DNA from: Nitrospira sp.
GTDB lineage: Bacteria > Nitrospirota > Nitrospiria > Nitrospirales > Nitrospiraceae
Assembly: GCA_021323395.1 (NCBI GenBank)
Contig: JAJONL010000010.1
Span: 1-41,993, forward strand
Direction: 5' to 3'
DNA length: 41,993 nt
The position numbers were made by a program, and so were the translations under genes. The notes below the pieces were generated by a model that did no database searches, was not told the DNA's origin, and saw nothing but the letters and a program-made list of their open reading frames with translations. Shown piece after piece: positions 9,440 through 17,648 of this stretch (the first letter of the stretch is position 1; every line of letters begins with the position of its first letter).

Positions 9440-9769
9440 CTAACGCTTGTAGACGACAGTGACTTGGGCGAGGAACATGCGAAGGTCTTCCTGCTGATGC
9501 CGCAACCCGAGCAGGTCTTTCGCCAATGCCGCTTCCTCGAGGTGGTGGCCGATGGTACTGATCCGGTCGAATCCATATCCGCCGCCGTCGCCTTTCATGC
9601 GATGGCCCAGCAGACGAATAGTGTTCAAGTCTCCCTGCTCAAGGCAGGCCTCAATCGTCGTGAGGTCTCGCTGTCGATTGGCGAGAAACCCCGGCACAAT
9701 CGCTTCCAGGTCGGGATCAATCTGGACGACAATTTTCTCTCCGTCTGCATCAGGGCGCGCCTGCGTCAT
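9440..9769 (-). CDS. Hpt histidine phosphotransfer protein
   Basis: A 109-residue single-domain Hpt protein. The phospho-acceptor motif is [13 protein letters not shown] at about residues 55-67, with His56 as the expected phosphorylated residue and the downstream glycine-rich turn of the four-helix Hpt fold. Its start overlaps the stop of the hybrid kinase by four bases (ATGA), so the two are translationally coupled. In hybrid-kinase relays the Hpt protein carries phosphate between receiver domains. The natural partners here are the two receivers of the kinase just upstream and the stand-alone receivers of the two response regulators in the same run. Cytoplasmic. Confident at family level. 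Confidence 0.93.
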   Translation of the reverse strand: MTQARPDADGEKIVVQIDPDLEAIVPGFLANRQRDLTTIEACLEQGDLNTIRLLGHRMKGDGGGYGFDRISTIGHHLEEAALAKDLLGLRHQQEDLRMFLAQVTVVYKR

Positions 9770-11532
9770 TGAGGGCCCGTCCTTTCGAAGGCTGCCAGCA
9801 ATTCAAGGAGCGTGATCCTTTTGAGAGGCTTGGTCATGTGGGCGTTGCATCCGGCCTCGAAAATTCTCGTGGCCTCTTCCTTGAGCGCCAATGCAGTCAG
9901 GGCTACGATTTGCACTGCGGGCAGGTCCTGCTCTCGTTCCCATTTACGGATGGTTCTCGTGGCGGTCAAACCGTCCATGACCGGCATCTGCATATCCATG
10001 AGAATCAGGTCATAGTGTCCGTTCTGAAACTTCGCGACTCCGATCTGGCCGTTATCCGCCAAGTCTAATCGATGGGGGGTGTCCTTGAGATAAGATTTGA
10101 TGAGGACTTGATTGTCCGGCGAGTCCTCCACCAGGAGAATCCGCAAGGGCTTGCATGAGAGCGCCGCCGGTGATTGCGACGGGTGTGAGGTAGACAGGAA
10201 CGCGTTCCGGCTCCGTCCCAGAGCGATGCTGATGGTCTGTTGGAGATCCGAGCGCCGGATCGGCTTGACCAGATATCCGCCCAAGCCGAGGTCGTAAGTC
10301 TTGGCGATGTCGTCGGCCCATCGATCGGACGCCAGCATGATGATCGTAAGGTCGCTGAGCTGATGATTAGCACGAACGCGCTCGATCACCTCGAATCCGT
10401 CCATCCCTGGCATTCGACAATCCAGCAGCACGAGACCAAAAGGATTGTTTGAGTTCAGCGATTCCTGCAGGAGGTCCATCGCCTGCTCCCCGCTGTCGGC
10501 TTCCTCCACGAGAGCGCCCCATCCAAAGAGTGTTTCGCGCAGGATTAGCCGATTGGTCGGGTAATCATCCACCACCAAGCAGCGCAAGCCTGTCAGATTC
10601 AGCACGACGGCTGCTTTCGGGGTCGAGGGGGTCGTCTGGATGCCGAGCCGGACGACGCAATGAAAGGTGCTGCCTTCCGCGAGTGTGCTTTCGACCCAGA
10701 TCCGACCCCCCATGAGTTTAGCCAGTTGCTGAGAAATCGAGAGTCCCAAACCCGTGCCGCCGTACTGGCGAGCGATCGTGCTATGAGCCTGAGTGAATGT
10801 GTCGAAAATACTGTTCAATTTGTCCGGGGGCACCCCGATCCCCGTATCAGTAATCGAGAACCGAATCATGCCCGCCTCTTGTCGATCGAGGTCGTTGGTC
10901 ACCGTCATGACCACCGAGCCTTTCTCCGTGAATTTGATCGCATTGCCGAGTAAATTCAGGAGGATTTGGTACAACCGATTCGGATCTCCGGTCACGTGAC
11001 AGGGAACATCGGGAGACAGGTGCGAGACCAGCTCAAGGCCTTTTTCATTGGCACGAAGCGCCAGCATTTCACTCGCTTTATCGATCAGTTCCGAGAGATC
11101 AAAGTCGATGGTATCAAGGTCCAACCGTCCGGATTCTACCTTGGAGAGGTCGAGAATATCGTTGATGAGGCTCAATAAACTCGCGCCCGCTCGGCGAAAG
11201 ATGCGCAGGTATTTCCGTTGCTCGGATGTGAGTGTCGTTTCCCACAGAAGATCGGCCATGCCGATGATGGCGTTCATCGGAGTCCTGATCTCATGACTCA
11301 TGCTGGCTAGAAATTCACTTTTGGCGCGATTGGCGACATCCGCGGCATCCTTGGCCGCCTGCAGTTCCTGGACGCGTCGTTGTAACTCGTTCGAGACTCG
11401 CTCAAGGGCGCGTTCGGCGCGTCGCCGCGCGGTCTGTTCCCGTTGCAAGGCCGTCGGCGGACGAGCAGGAGTACGGGAGGCACGTTTGATGGCTGCAGTC
11501 ACTCGCGGTATGGGGGCTGTGCGCTTCGCCAT
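9766..11532 (-). CDS. Hybrid histidine kinase with two receiver domains
   Basis: A 588-residue protein. Order: a basic N-terminal tail, a coiled coil (about 28-70), the HisKA domain with [10 protein letters not shown] (His80 is the phospho-acceptor), the HATPase_c domain (about 185-300, with a GTGLGL box), a first receiver (about 315-435, [10 protein letters not shown]) and a second receiver (about 453-575, [10 protein letters not shown]). No transmembrane segment or PAS/GAF sensor is present, so it must be cytoplasmic and receive its signal through the coiled coil or a partner. The four-base overlap with the Hpt gene and the preceding response regulators suggest one phosphorelay. The first receiver keeps its acidic pocket (VVDDY) and its Lys. 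Confidence 0.94.
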   Translation of the reverse strand: MAKRTAPIPRVTAAIKRASRTPARPPTALQREQTARRRAERALERVSNELQRRVQELQAAKDAADVANRAKSEFLASMSHEIRTPMNAIIGMADLLWETTLTSEQRKYLRIFRRAGASLLSLINDILDLSKVESGRLDLDTIDFDLSELIDKASEMLALRANEKGLELVSHLSPDVPCHVTGDPNRLYQILLNLLGNAIKFTEKGSVVMTVTNDLDRQEAGMIRFSITDTGIGVPPDKLNSIFDTFTQAHSTIARQYGGTGLGLSISQQLAKLMGGRIWVESTLAEGSTFHCVVRLGIQTTPSTPKAAVVLNLTGLRCLVVDDYPTNRLILRETLFGWGALVEEADSGEQAMDLLQESLNSNNPFGLVLLDCRMPGMDGFEVIERVRANHQLSDLTIIMLASDRWADDIAKTYDLGLGGYLVKPIRRSDLQQTISIALGRSRNAFLSTSHPSQSPAALSCKPLRILLVEDSPDNQVLIKSYLKDTPHRLDLADNGQIGVAKFQNGHYDLILMDMQMPVMDGLTATRTIRKWEREQDLPAVQIVALTALALKEEATRIFEAGCNAHMTKPLKRITLLELLAAFERTGPQ

Positions 11533-11619
11533 GTCCTGTCCAGTTGCCTCCCGCCCGAAAGACAGTCCTGCCGCAAGGGGTGTGGGAGTGCGGAGCGGAT
11601 TTCCGCGGGCGGAAGGACA

Positions 11620-12624
11620 CTAGTCCTTATGAATGTGATGCACGAGCGACAATACTCCAGCCTGTTTGGCGCGGTTGCGCCCTTCCTGCTTCGCCTGATA
11701 CAGGGCTTGGTCGGCAGCCCGAATGAGGTCGGTGGGGGACGCGACGCGGTTGGGCACCGTGCTCGCGAAGCCGAGGCTGATTGTGATGGGATCTCCGCTG
11801 GGCTGTTTGATTTCCGCTTCGCAAACTTTTCGTCTGAGTGTATCTGCAACCTGCGCCGCACCCTCCACCGTCGTTCCCGGCAGCACGATGACGAATTCGT
11901 CGCCTCCATATCGCGCGACTAAGTCGCCGGGACGATTCACATGGCTCGAAATAAGTTGTGCGACCTGGCGGAGGCACTCATCGCCGGCCTGATGCCCATG
12001 GCTGTCGTTGTAGGTTTTGAAAAAATCGATATCGAGCATGATCAGCGACAGGGGGGTCGATTCGCGGGCGGCCCGCCGCCATTCCTGGTCGAGGAAATCG
12101 TCGAACTGCCGCCGATTGGTAATCCCGGTCAACCCGTCGAGACAGGAGAGACGCAGCAACATTTGATTGGCTTCTTGCAGCTGGCGCATGACCTCCAGGA
12201 GCTCCTGCTCGCGCGCGCGGCGCCGCTCGATTTCATGCACGAGGCGCAAGACGCACCGGACGCGTGTCAGGAGCTCGATCTTGCTGAGAGGTTTCGCGAC
12301 ATAGTCGATCGCGCCCGCGGCAAAGGCGAGTTGCAGATCCACCGGATCTGTTTTGACGGTAGCCATGATGATGGGAATGTCACGATATCGTTCGACGGCT
12401 TTAATTTGCCGGCAGGCTTCGATGCCGCTGGTGGACGGCATGACGATATCCATCAGGATCAGGTCGACCCGGCCGGCCAGCTGCTTCCCGCCGTCGAGTC
12501 CCAGCAGCCGAAAGGCGGCCGCGGCGGATTCGGCGACGAAGGTCTCTTCGTACCCGGCATTCGCGAGAATGGATTGCATCAACAGGCGATCGTCCGCGGA
12601 GTCGTCGACGATCAAGATACCCAT
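11620..12624 (-). CDS. Response regulator with diguanylate cyclase (GGDEF) output
   Basis: A 334-residue protein. Receiver at residues 1-122, with the acidic pair at 7-8, phospho-acceptor Asp59 and Lys111. A helical linker covers about 123-160. A GGDEF domain (about 162-325) has an intact active site, GGDEF at 240-244, and a complete inhibitory-site motif RPGD at 231-234 placed five residues ahead. It should make cyclic di-GMP from two GTP, with product inhibition, when the receiver is phosphorylated: the PleD/WspR type of logic. It lies between a stand-alone response regulator and the hybrid kinase, all on the minus strand with short gaps, so the phosphorelay probably ends in a c-di-GMP output. 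Confidence 0.94.
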   Translation of the reverse strand: MGILIVDDSADDRLLMQSILANAGYEETFVAESAAAAFRLLGLDGGKQLAGRVDLILMDIVMPSTSGIEACRQIKAVERYRDIPIIMATVKTDPVDLQLAFAAGAIDYVAKPLSKIELLTRVRCVLRLVHEIERRRAREQELLEVMRQLQEANQMLLRLSCLDGLTGITNRRQFDDFLDQEWRRAARESTPLSLIMLDIDFFKTYNDSHGHQAGDECLRQVAQLISSHVNRPGDLVARYGGDEFVIVLPGTTVEGAAQVADTLRRKVCEAEIKQPSGDPITISLGFASTVPNRVASPTDLIRAADQALYQAKQEGRNRAKQAGVLSLVHHIHKD

Positions 12625-12669
12625 GGCAACATGTCTCCCTGGAAGTGTGTCGTGAGGGGATGCTAGCAG

Positions 12670-13317
12670 CTAGTCTGCGTAAACACCAGGGTAAAGCTTT
12701 TTGATGCAAGGGGTGCAGAGCCCATGGCTGAATTCAGCTTCAGAATGCTGTTGGAGATATTCCTCCAATTGTTGCCAGAAGCCTTGGTCGTTCCGAATTT
12801 TCTTGCAGGAGGCGCAGATCGGCACGAGGCCTTTGAGAACTTTTACTTCGCGCAAGGCCTGTTGCAGTTCGTCGTTGCTGCGACGCAGCTCTCGCTCGCG
12901 GGCTTTGCGGCAATCCATCTCCTTCTTCAGCATGAGTGCGGAATTCACCCTCGCCAGGAGTTCCACGCTGTTGACCGGTTTGGTGATAAAGTCCATGGCG
13001 CCTGCCGAAAAGGCCGCTTGGAGATTATCCAGATCCGTTTTTGCGGTGACCACGATGACAGGAATATCCCGCAGCATATCCAGGCTCTTGATATGCCGTG
13101 TGGCGACGACTCCGTCTGTACCGGGCATGAGGAAGTCCATCAGGATGAGGTCAATGGAAGGGGAACAATGTAATGACGAGGAGTGTGCGAGGCCAAGCGC
13201 GTCGTATGCGGCGGAGGCCGAATCCGCAACGACCAGCTCGTGATAGCCGGCTTTATTCAAAATAGTGCGAAGCAGCAACTGCTGGTCCGGCGAATCGTCC
13301 ACTATTAAAATGCTCAT
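12670..13317 (-). CDS. Response regulator with C-terminal Cys/His tail motif
   Basis: A 215-residue protein. Receiver at 1-125 with the acidic pair at 7-8, Asp61 as acceptor and the Lys-Pro pair near 113. A coiled linker follows (about 126-160) and then a tail with C-x2-C-K-K-I-R, a Trp and Glu rich helix, and HGLCTPC. I know this tail as a recurrent C-terminal module on receivers, PAS and GAF proteins in Nitrospira and deltaproteobacteria. Its Cys-x2-Cys / His / Cys-x2-Cys layout suggests zinc binding, but no function is established. The start is supported by GAGGTCGG upstream. It is the first gene of the phosphorelay run, 45 bases ahead of the cyclase gene. Confidence 0.9.
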   Translation of the reverse strand: MSILIVDDSPDQQLLLRTILNKAGYHELVVADSASAAYDALGLAHSSSLHCSPSIDLILMDFLMPGTDGVVATRHIKSLDMLRDIPVIVVTAKTDLDNLQAAFSAGAMDFITKPVNSVELLARVNSALMLKKEMDCRKARERELRRSNDELQQALREVKVLKGLVPICASCKKIRNDQGFWQQLEEYLQQHSEAEFSHGLCTPCIKKLYPGVYAD

Positions 13318-13474
13318 GTACCGACCTCATTGGATGGTTCGCCTGCGAGACGCTAAGAAACGCGCCGACGGAGAGAATAAGCTCAACAGACTGCAGACCG
13401 AGGTTCGCAACCTGCAGCTCGGCAAGATCCATATCGGCAGGAGGGAGAGAGGGGTTGAGTGAGCAGACGGAGAG

Positions 13475-13924
13475 TTATCGCTGGAGCGCGGCTTTCACCA
13501 AATCGCTGACCAGTTTGCCATCGACGGATTGACCGGCCAGCTTGGCCATCACCGCTTTCATGACCTGCCCCATGTCATTGAGCGATGACGCGCCGGATTC
13601 CTTGATCACGGTTTCGACGGTTTGGGCCACTTCGCCGGGAGAAAGCGCCGTAGGGAGATAGCCCTGGATGATAGCGATTTCCAGTCGTTCCTTCGTGGCC
13701 AGGTCTTGCCGATTACCTTTTTCGAACTGCTCAGCGGCTTCTTTTCGCTGCTTGATCAGCGTCGTCATGATACGGCTCATGCCGGCATCATCGAGATCTT
13801 GTTTCAGTTCGACTTCTTTGTACTGCACCGCGGCTTTGATCATGCGGATGACGTCCATGCGTAGTTGATCCCGGGACTTCATCGCTGACTTCAAATCCTC
13901 GCTCAACCGATCGTGCAGAGACAT
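13475..13924 (-). CDS. yqeY: GatB/YqeY domain protein
   Basis: A 149-residue protein matching the full length of the YqeY family (about 147-150). It shares its fold with the tail domain of the GatB subunit of the tRNA-dependent amidotransferase. Typical features are the N-terminal helix with LKSAMKSRD, the middle EERxEIxxIxxYLP-type segment (here ERLEIAIIQGYLPTALS, about 92-108) and the C-terminal MGQVMKAVMAKL helix followed by VDGKLVSDLVK. AAGGAATT precedes the ATG. The family is widespread and often sits near rpsU, dnaG and rpoD; here it is not in that context. A role in tRNA-linked amidation is inferred from the fold only. Confidence 0.93.
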   Translation of the reverse strand: MSLHDRLSEDLKSAMKSRDQLRMDVIRMIKAAVQYKEVELKQDLDDAGMSRIMTTLIKQRKEAAEQFEKGNRQDLATKERLEIAIIQGYLPTALSPGEVAQTVETVIKESGASSLNDMGQVMKAVMAKLAGQSVDGKLVSDLVKAALQR

Positions 13925-14136
13925 GGAATTCCTTTCGGGTACGGACGTCGAGATCAGGCAGGATAACTTCTTTGCCGAAAGCAGTCAACGTGGGAGCCAC
14001 TGGATGGTCTCATCGCGAAAGCGGAACGCGAGCGACAGCGCATTTGACGATTTCATGTTGAGCGCCCGTGAAGACTGTCCGATAATGCAGCCTCTGCCAC
14101 GGGTCTATGACGTGATGGCAACGGAAGGGGGACGGC

Positions 14137-14346
14137 ATGGATGACAGGCGCGGAAAGCTGAGAGCAGGGATTCGGTTCGGAGGGCTTGTCTGTAGCATTG
14201 CGATACTGCCACTGGTCGGGGGCTGCGCGGGCGAACAGTCAAAACCGATGGCACAGCCGTCGACGGAGCAGGTGAAGGGCCATGCGGATCGGGCCTTTGA
14301 TAACCTCCAGCAGGAAGAACGGGATCGCAAACCGCCGGGTATGTAA
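14137..14346 (+). CDS. Small lipoprotein
   Basis: A 69-residue protein with a basic start, a hydrophobic stretch (about 14-28) and the lipobox LVGG-C at 26-30, so Cys30 should be lipidated after signal peptidase II cleavage. The mature part is only about 40 residues, charged and Gln/Glu rich, with no recognisable domain. It is convergent with the MFS transporter gene, and its stop lies 34 bases from that gene's stop. Small lipoproteins of this kind are common in the group; function unknown. Confidence 0.7.
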   Translation: MDDRRGKLRAGIRFGGLVCSIAILPLVGGCAGEQSKPMAQPSTEQVKGHADRAFDNLQQEERDRKPPGM

Positions 14347-14361
14347 ACGGCTTTGTCTCGG

Positions 14362-14389
14362 CCCCGCTGTTCTCTTCGGTCAAGCGGGG
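14362..14389. terminator. Possible bidirectional hairpin terminator
   Basis: CCCCGCT at 14362-14368 is complementary to AGCGGGG at 14383-14389, with a 14-base loop, between the convergent stops at 14346 and 14380. No T run follows on either strand, so it would be a weak or factor-assisted terminator. It overlaps the last codons of the transporter gene. Confidence 0.35.
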
Positions 14390-15789
14390 TGTCTCCAGGG
14401 CCAGAGGGCCGCGAGTGGTTTGACCAATGGGAGTTCCCATACCAATTTCCGACGCGGGGGTGGGCTGAGGCGTCGCGGTTCGCCGAAGGTTCCCAGGAGA
14501 CTTATGGCAATCAGCAAGCGCAGGGCACCGGAGAGACAGAAAACGAAAGGCAGGTTGGATGCCGGTATCAGTTCCCACAGTCCGAATGAGAGGTGATTGG
14601 GGATGATCGTGGCAAGCCAACTGCCGGTCAGAGCCCCGATTCCCCAGCCGATCGCATTCATCGCATTGGCGAGCGCCACGCCGCGCGTGCGCTCGTCGGG
14701 CTGGAGTGAATCAAAGACATAGTTCTGCAACCCGAGCGAGAGTCCCGCCCAAATGACACCGCCCCCGAAGTTCCAAATCAATAGAAACACATACTGATCG
14801 CTCAGCAGGTATCCCATCGGCAGCAGCGGGACGGCCAAGCCGGTGACCTTCAAGAGAGTTTTATTGCCGTATCGATCCCCCAGTTGTCCCCAGGCTGTCA
14901 GGGTAAGAAACTGTGCTGCGATGCTGCTGGCCATCCAACCGGCATATTGCAAATAGGTCCAATGCAGATCCCGCAACAGATAGACCACGAAAAACGGTCC
15001 CGAAATAAGAACCGCAAAGTGCATTAAGCCGGAAAACAAGAGGAAGTAGCGAAAATCGGCAGTGGCGCATTCGATGAGAAAATGGCGGAAGCCCTGGGGA
15101 GGCTCGACCTGGAGGGCTGGCAGCCATGTTGAAACCTTAGTCTGGTAATGTATGGCCCCCACTCGAGCTGCGGCGGCCCCTAAGAAAATCACCATAAACC
15201 CGACCCAATTGAGATCCCATTTCTGGCCGATCGTCAGAACCACCCCCGCCACTCCCAAGGCAATAAAACTCGTCAAGGCAGTGACCCTGGCTCGGTGGGC
15301 AAAGTAGGCGCCTCGACCGCTCATGTCCACGAGCTCAACTAGCAGACTGTTCCATACCGGCGTCGTGGCCTGCCCAAAGGCGAAATACAACATTGCGCAG
15401 CCGATTAATAGCCAGGGACCATGCTCAGGCAGGAGTAAGGGCAGGATGAGGAGAGGGAGCCAACAGAGAGCCTGTCCCCAGCCTCCGGCTAGGATGAGGC
15501 GGCCAGGCATGCGAAAATACTGGAGCAGCTTCACCGAGGACAGCTGAGCCACCATGCCGACCAGCTGAGGGAGGGCGGAGAGAATGCCGATATGGAAAGG
15601 CGAAGCATGCAATAAGACGGCAAAGGCCGAGAAATAATTTTCTCCGCCGCCCTGCGCCGCCGCTTGAAAGGTGGCGTCCCTGACTCCGTATTGCCGGCTT
15701 ATTGCTCTGGTCTCGTGATCGTCAGACGTTTCAGGATCGCGGGGGGGCTCTGATGTTGTTAATTGTGGGTCGACAGGGAGCTGACTCAT
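14380..15789 (-). CDS. Major facilitator superfamily transporter
   Basis: A 469-residue inner-membrane protein, starting MSQLPVDPQ at 15789. After a polar N-terminal tail of about 55 residues, about twelve hydrophobic segments follow. The loop between segments 2 and 3 is short, and a conserved-looking motif in the second half reads WGQLGDRYGNK (the MFS motif A pattern G-x-L/a-D-R-x-G-x-K). The frame is open to an ATG at 15855, but that lies directly behind an extended -10 element and cannot be translated from it, which favours 15789. Substrate unknown; the many aromatic residues do not identify it. It is divergently transcribed from the exported-protein gene at 15985. Confidence 0.9.
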   Translation of the reverse strand: MSQLPVDPQLTTSEPPRDPETSDDHETRAISRQYGVRDATFQAAAQGGGENYFSAFAVLLHASPFHIGILSALPQLVGMVAQLSSVKLLQYFRMPGRLILAGGWGQALCWLPLLILPLLLPEHGPWLLIGCAMLYFAFGQATTPVWNSLLVELVDMSGRGAYFAHRARVTALTSFIALGVAGVVLTIGQKWDLNWVGFMVIFLGAAAARVGAIHYQTKVSTWLPALQVEPPQGFRHFLIECATADFRYFLLFSGLMHFAVLISGPFFVVYLLRDLHWTYLQYAGWMASSIAAQFLTLTAWGQLGDRYGNKTLLKVTGLAVPLLPMGYLLSDQYVFLLIWNFGGGVIWAGLSLGLQNYVFDSLQPDERTRGVALANAMNAIGWGIGALTGSWLATIIPNHLSFGLWELIPASNLPFVFCLSGALRLLIAISLLGTFGEPRRLSPPPRRKLVWELPLVKPLAALWPWRHPA

Positions 15790-15858
15790 GAAGTTTTGCA
15801 GGATGTCGAAGCTGAAGGAGACATGGACGTCCGGGCCAGTAGCTTGGAGATCCATAGG

Positions 15859-15867
15859 ATTATACCA
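15859..15867 (-). promoter_or_regulatory. Extended -10 promoter element of the MFS gene
   Basis: On the minus strand this reads TGG-TATAAT, a perfect -10 hexamer with the TGn extension. No good -35 is visible at 16-18 bases, which extended -10 promoters can tolerate. Transcription would begin near 15852, about 60 bases before the chosen ATG at 15789. Confidence 0.5.
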
Positions 15868-15910
15868 GAGCCTGGACGAATGTTCGTTGCAAGGTTGTGG
15901 CGGAGGCCGG

Positions 15911-15942
15911 TTGACCCCTTCGCTAACAGTGAGTACGATAAT
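15911..15942 (+). promoter_or_regulatory. Sigma-70-type promoter of the exported-protein gene
   Basis: TTGACC at 15911-15916 is followed after 17 bases by TACGAT (15934-15939) and after 20 bases by GATAAT (15937-15942). Either could act as the -10. The site faces away from the MFS promoter and places transcription start near 15950, ahead of the GTG start at 15985. Confidence 0.4.
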
Positions 15943-15984
15943 TGTATGGATTTGAATCTACCGTGGGAAAGAACGAGGATACCC

Positions 15985-16641
15985 GTGGGCGGCGGCTGTA
16001 GCCGAGCGGCCTTTCGGCTGATAACAGCGCTTCTTGTGACGGCTGACTTGGGATTCTCGTACATCATGGTCGAGGGTCGTGATCTGATGGTGCCGAAGGA
16101 GCAGGCTACCACGGAATATGAGCCGACCGAGTCGCCGTCGCTGGATGTGCAACGCAAGGGCATTCCGCAGTCGCTCTTTACCTGGATCAAGATGGCACGT
16201 GGATATGATGTGGAGTGGGATACCTTTGGACGAAAGGGCTGGTACACGCAAGACCCTCGCTTGAAACCGATCGATCCCGACACAACTGTCTTTGCGCCTG
16301 ACACATCGGCGGTGTATATCGTCTTCGAGGTGGCCCCCCTCGAAGATCCTGCTCAGTTTGCCGCACAGGTTTTTCCTCTGTCCGCGGAAGGGAAGGCGGC
16401 TGAGACAGCCATCGTGCACGACAGTCTGGAAGTTCCAGGCCACGAACGTTATGGTTTCCTGGAGTTAAAGAAACCATCCGATCAATGGCCATCGGGCAAG
16501 TACCTGGTCAAGATCTATATCACCTCGTTGGGCCAGCAGCCTTTTCATGCCGTGAATCAAGTCGGTACCATGCATTTTGCCGTCACCGACCGTTCCCCTT
16601 CCGGCGTGACCCCATCGTTGCCTAATTCCTCGATACGTTGA
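15985..16641 (+). CDS. Exported or membrane-anchored protein with a beta-rich domain
   Basis: A 218-residue protein read from a GTG at 15985 with ACGAGGAT 5 nt before it. An ATG at 15946 and longer versions are in frame, but they lie inside or before the apparent promoter. One hydrophobic segment (about residues 9-28) is probably an uncleaved anchor or a signal peptide. The rest looks like an all-beta periplasmic domain with alternating hydrophobic strands in the second half (about 95-205), ending in a Ser/Pro tail. No known motif. It is transcribed divergently from the MFS gene and followed by a small cytoplasmic protein gene. Function unknown. Confidence 0.78.
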   Translation: MGGGCSRAAFRLITALLVTADLGFSYIMVEGRDLMVPKEQATTEYEPTESPSLDVQRKGIPQSLFTWIKMARGYDVEWDTFGRKGWYTQDPRLKPIDPDTTVFAPDTSAVYIVFEVAPLEDPAQFAAQVFPLSAEGKAAETAIVHDSLEVPGHERYGFLELKKPSDQWPSGKYLVKIYITSLGQQPFHAVNQVGTMHFAVTDRSPSGVTPSLPNSSIR

Positions 16642-16672
16642 AAACTCCCATCTGCTTGGTCTAACGTGCGTT

Positions 16673-16705
16673 CACCGTCTCCTTCGGCCGAAGGTGAAGA
16701 CGGTG
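16673..16705 (+). terminator. Strong hairpin between two genes
   Basis: CACCGTCT (16673-16680) pairs with AGACGGTG (16698-16705), and the 14 bases from 16681 form the perfect palindrome CCTTCGGCCGAAGG, separated from the outer stem by a three-base bulge. It lies between the stop at 16641 and the ATG at 16732. There is no T run, so it may be an attenuator, a processing site or a weak terminator. Confidence 0.45.
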
Positions 16706-16731
16706 AGCCCAGTTTACCCAGGAGCAGGCGC

Positions 16732-17007
16732 ATGAAGGAAACCGATGCGGAGAAGTTAACCCTGTTATACGAGCGTTTTCGCGATGTCTGCTTGGTCGAA
16801 AAGGAGGTCTGGACGGAAATCTATATGCCGCGGATCTTCAAGGACGGCACCGCCGTGCGGACCAATATCCAAGATCGATATGATGTGGTGATCGATGATC
16901 AGGCGGTGGAAGAGGCTCTAGAGGCCAACATCCCTCTTGGACAGGCCGCGTTGGGTGCGGCCATCCAAGAGTATCGAGCGCACATCAGTTTTGTGAAGAA
17001 AGTCTAG
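16732..17007 (+). CDS. Small cytoplasmic protein of unknown family
   Basis: A 91-residue acidic protein. The ATG at 16732 is preceded by AGGAGC at a normal distance; the frame extends upstream through a hairpin, which argues against longer starts. The sequence has two helical parts around a central segment (FKDGTAVRTNIQDRYDVVIDD) and no cysteines, signal peptide or membrane segment. It is convergent with the peroxidase gene, only 5 bases between stops. I do not recognise the family. Confidence 0.75.
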   Translation: MKETDAEKLTLLYERFRDVCLVEKEVWTEIYMPRIFKDGTAVRTNIQDRYDVVIDDQAVEEALEANIPLGQAALGAAIQEYRAHISFVKKV

Positions 17008-17012
17008 ACGCA

Positions 17013-17633
17013 TCAGTGTTTGGCGAGGAACCGTTCCACGTCCTTCACGACCTCAGCGGCCAGCGGTTTGGTTCGATGGTGATAACGAGCCACGACATTG
17101 CCGGAACGGTCGACTAAATACTTCTGAAAGTTCCATTCGACTTCACCGGGAAACGGGCTCTGTTCCGTGAGGTATTGGTAGAGGGGATGTTTATCGCCCC
17201 CTTTCACGCTGATCTTGCTGAACAGGGGAAACCCGACACTGTACTTGGTCAGACAAAAGCCCTTGATCTCCTCGTTCGTTCCGGGCTCCTGCTGGCCGAA
17301 GTTGTTGGCAGGGAAGGCGAGGATCTCGAAGCCCTGGTCTTTGTAGGTTTCGTATATGGTTTCGAGGTCCGTATACTGAGGCGTATTGCCGCAGAAGCTG
17401 GCCGTGTTGACCAGCATGATCACCTTCCCCTTGAACTGGCTCAGCGAAACCGGTTTCCCGTCGATATCGTTCAGTGTGAAATCGTAGACGGTCGAAGTCT
17501 TGGCAGCCATATGCAGCGCTCCTTGTTCTGCCGCACCGACCTGTCCAAATCCCACGAAGGCGCCGAGTCCGAAACCCATAAGAAGCCCGACGACGAGCAC
17601 GTTCCAGGAGCAGGATGGTCGAGTGAGCGGCAT
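17013..17633 (-). CDS. Exported glutathione peroxidase-family thiol peroxidase
   Basis: A 206-residue protein. A hydrophobic N-terminal segment (about 11-34) is a signal peptide or anchor, so the enzyme should work outside the cytoplasm. The GPx fold follows with all expected residues: peroxidatic Cys81 in NTASFCGNT, Gln114 in NNFGQQEPG, and Trp166-Asn167 in VEWNFQKY. Cys126 (GFCLTKY) sits where the resolving cysteine of two-Cys, thioredoxin-dependent GPx enzymes lies. It would reduce hydrogen or lipid peroxides with thiol donors. AAGGAGA precedes the ATG. It follows htpX by 15 bases, so the two form an envelope-stress unit. Confidence 0.94.
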   Translation of the reverse strand: MPLTRPSCSWNVLVVGLLMGFGLGAFVGFGQVGAAEQGALHMAAKTSTVYDFTLNDIDGKPVSLSQFKGKVIMLVNTASFCGNTPQYTDLETIYETYKDQGFEILAFPANNFGQQEPGTNEEIKGFCLTKYSVGFPLFSKISVKGGDKHPLYQYLTEQSPFPGEVEWNFQKYLVDRSGNVVARYHHRTKPLAAEVVKDVERFLAKH

Positions 17634-17648
17634 GTGAGGTCTCCTTCG

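Noticed and set aside
11941-12666. Plus-strand 241-codon frame antisense to the cyclase gene
   Set aside because: The cyclase has intact GGDEF and receiver motifs; the antisense frame is an effect of codon bias.
15763-15984. Longer start of the exported-protein gene (GTG/ATG at 15763-15946)
   Set aside because: It would run through the divergent promoter region and overlap the MFS gene start; the GTG at 15985 has a proper ribosome site.
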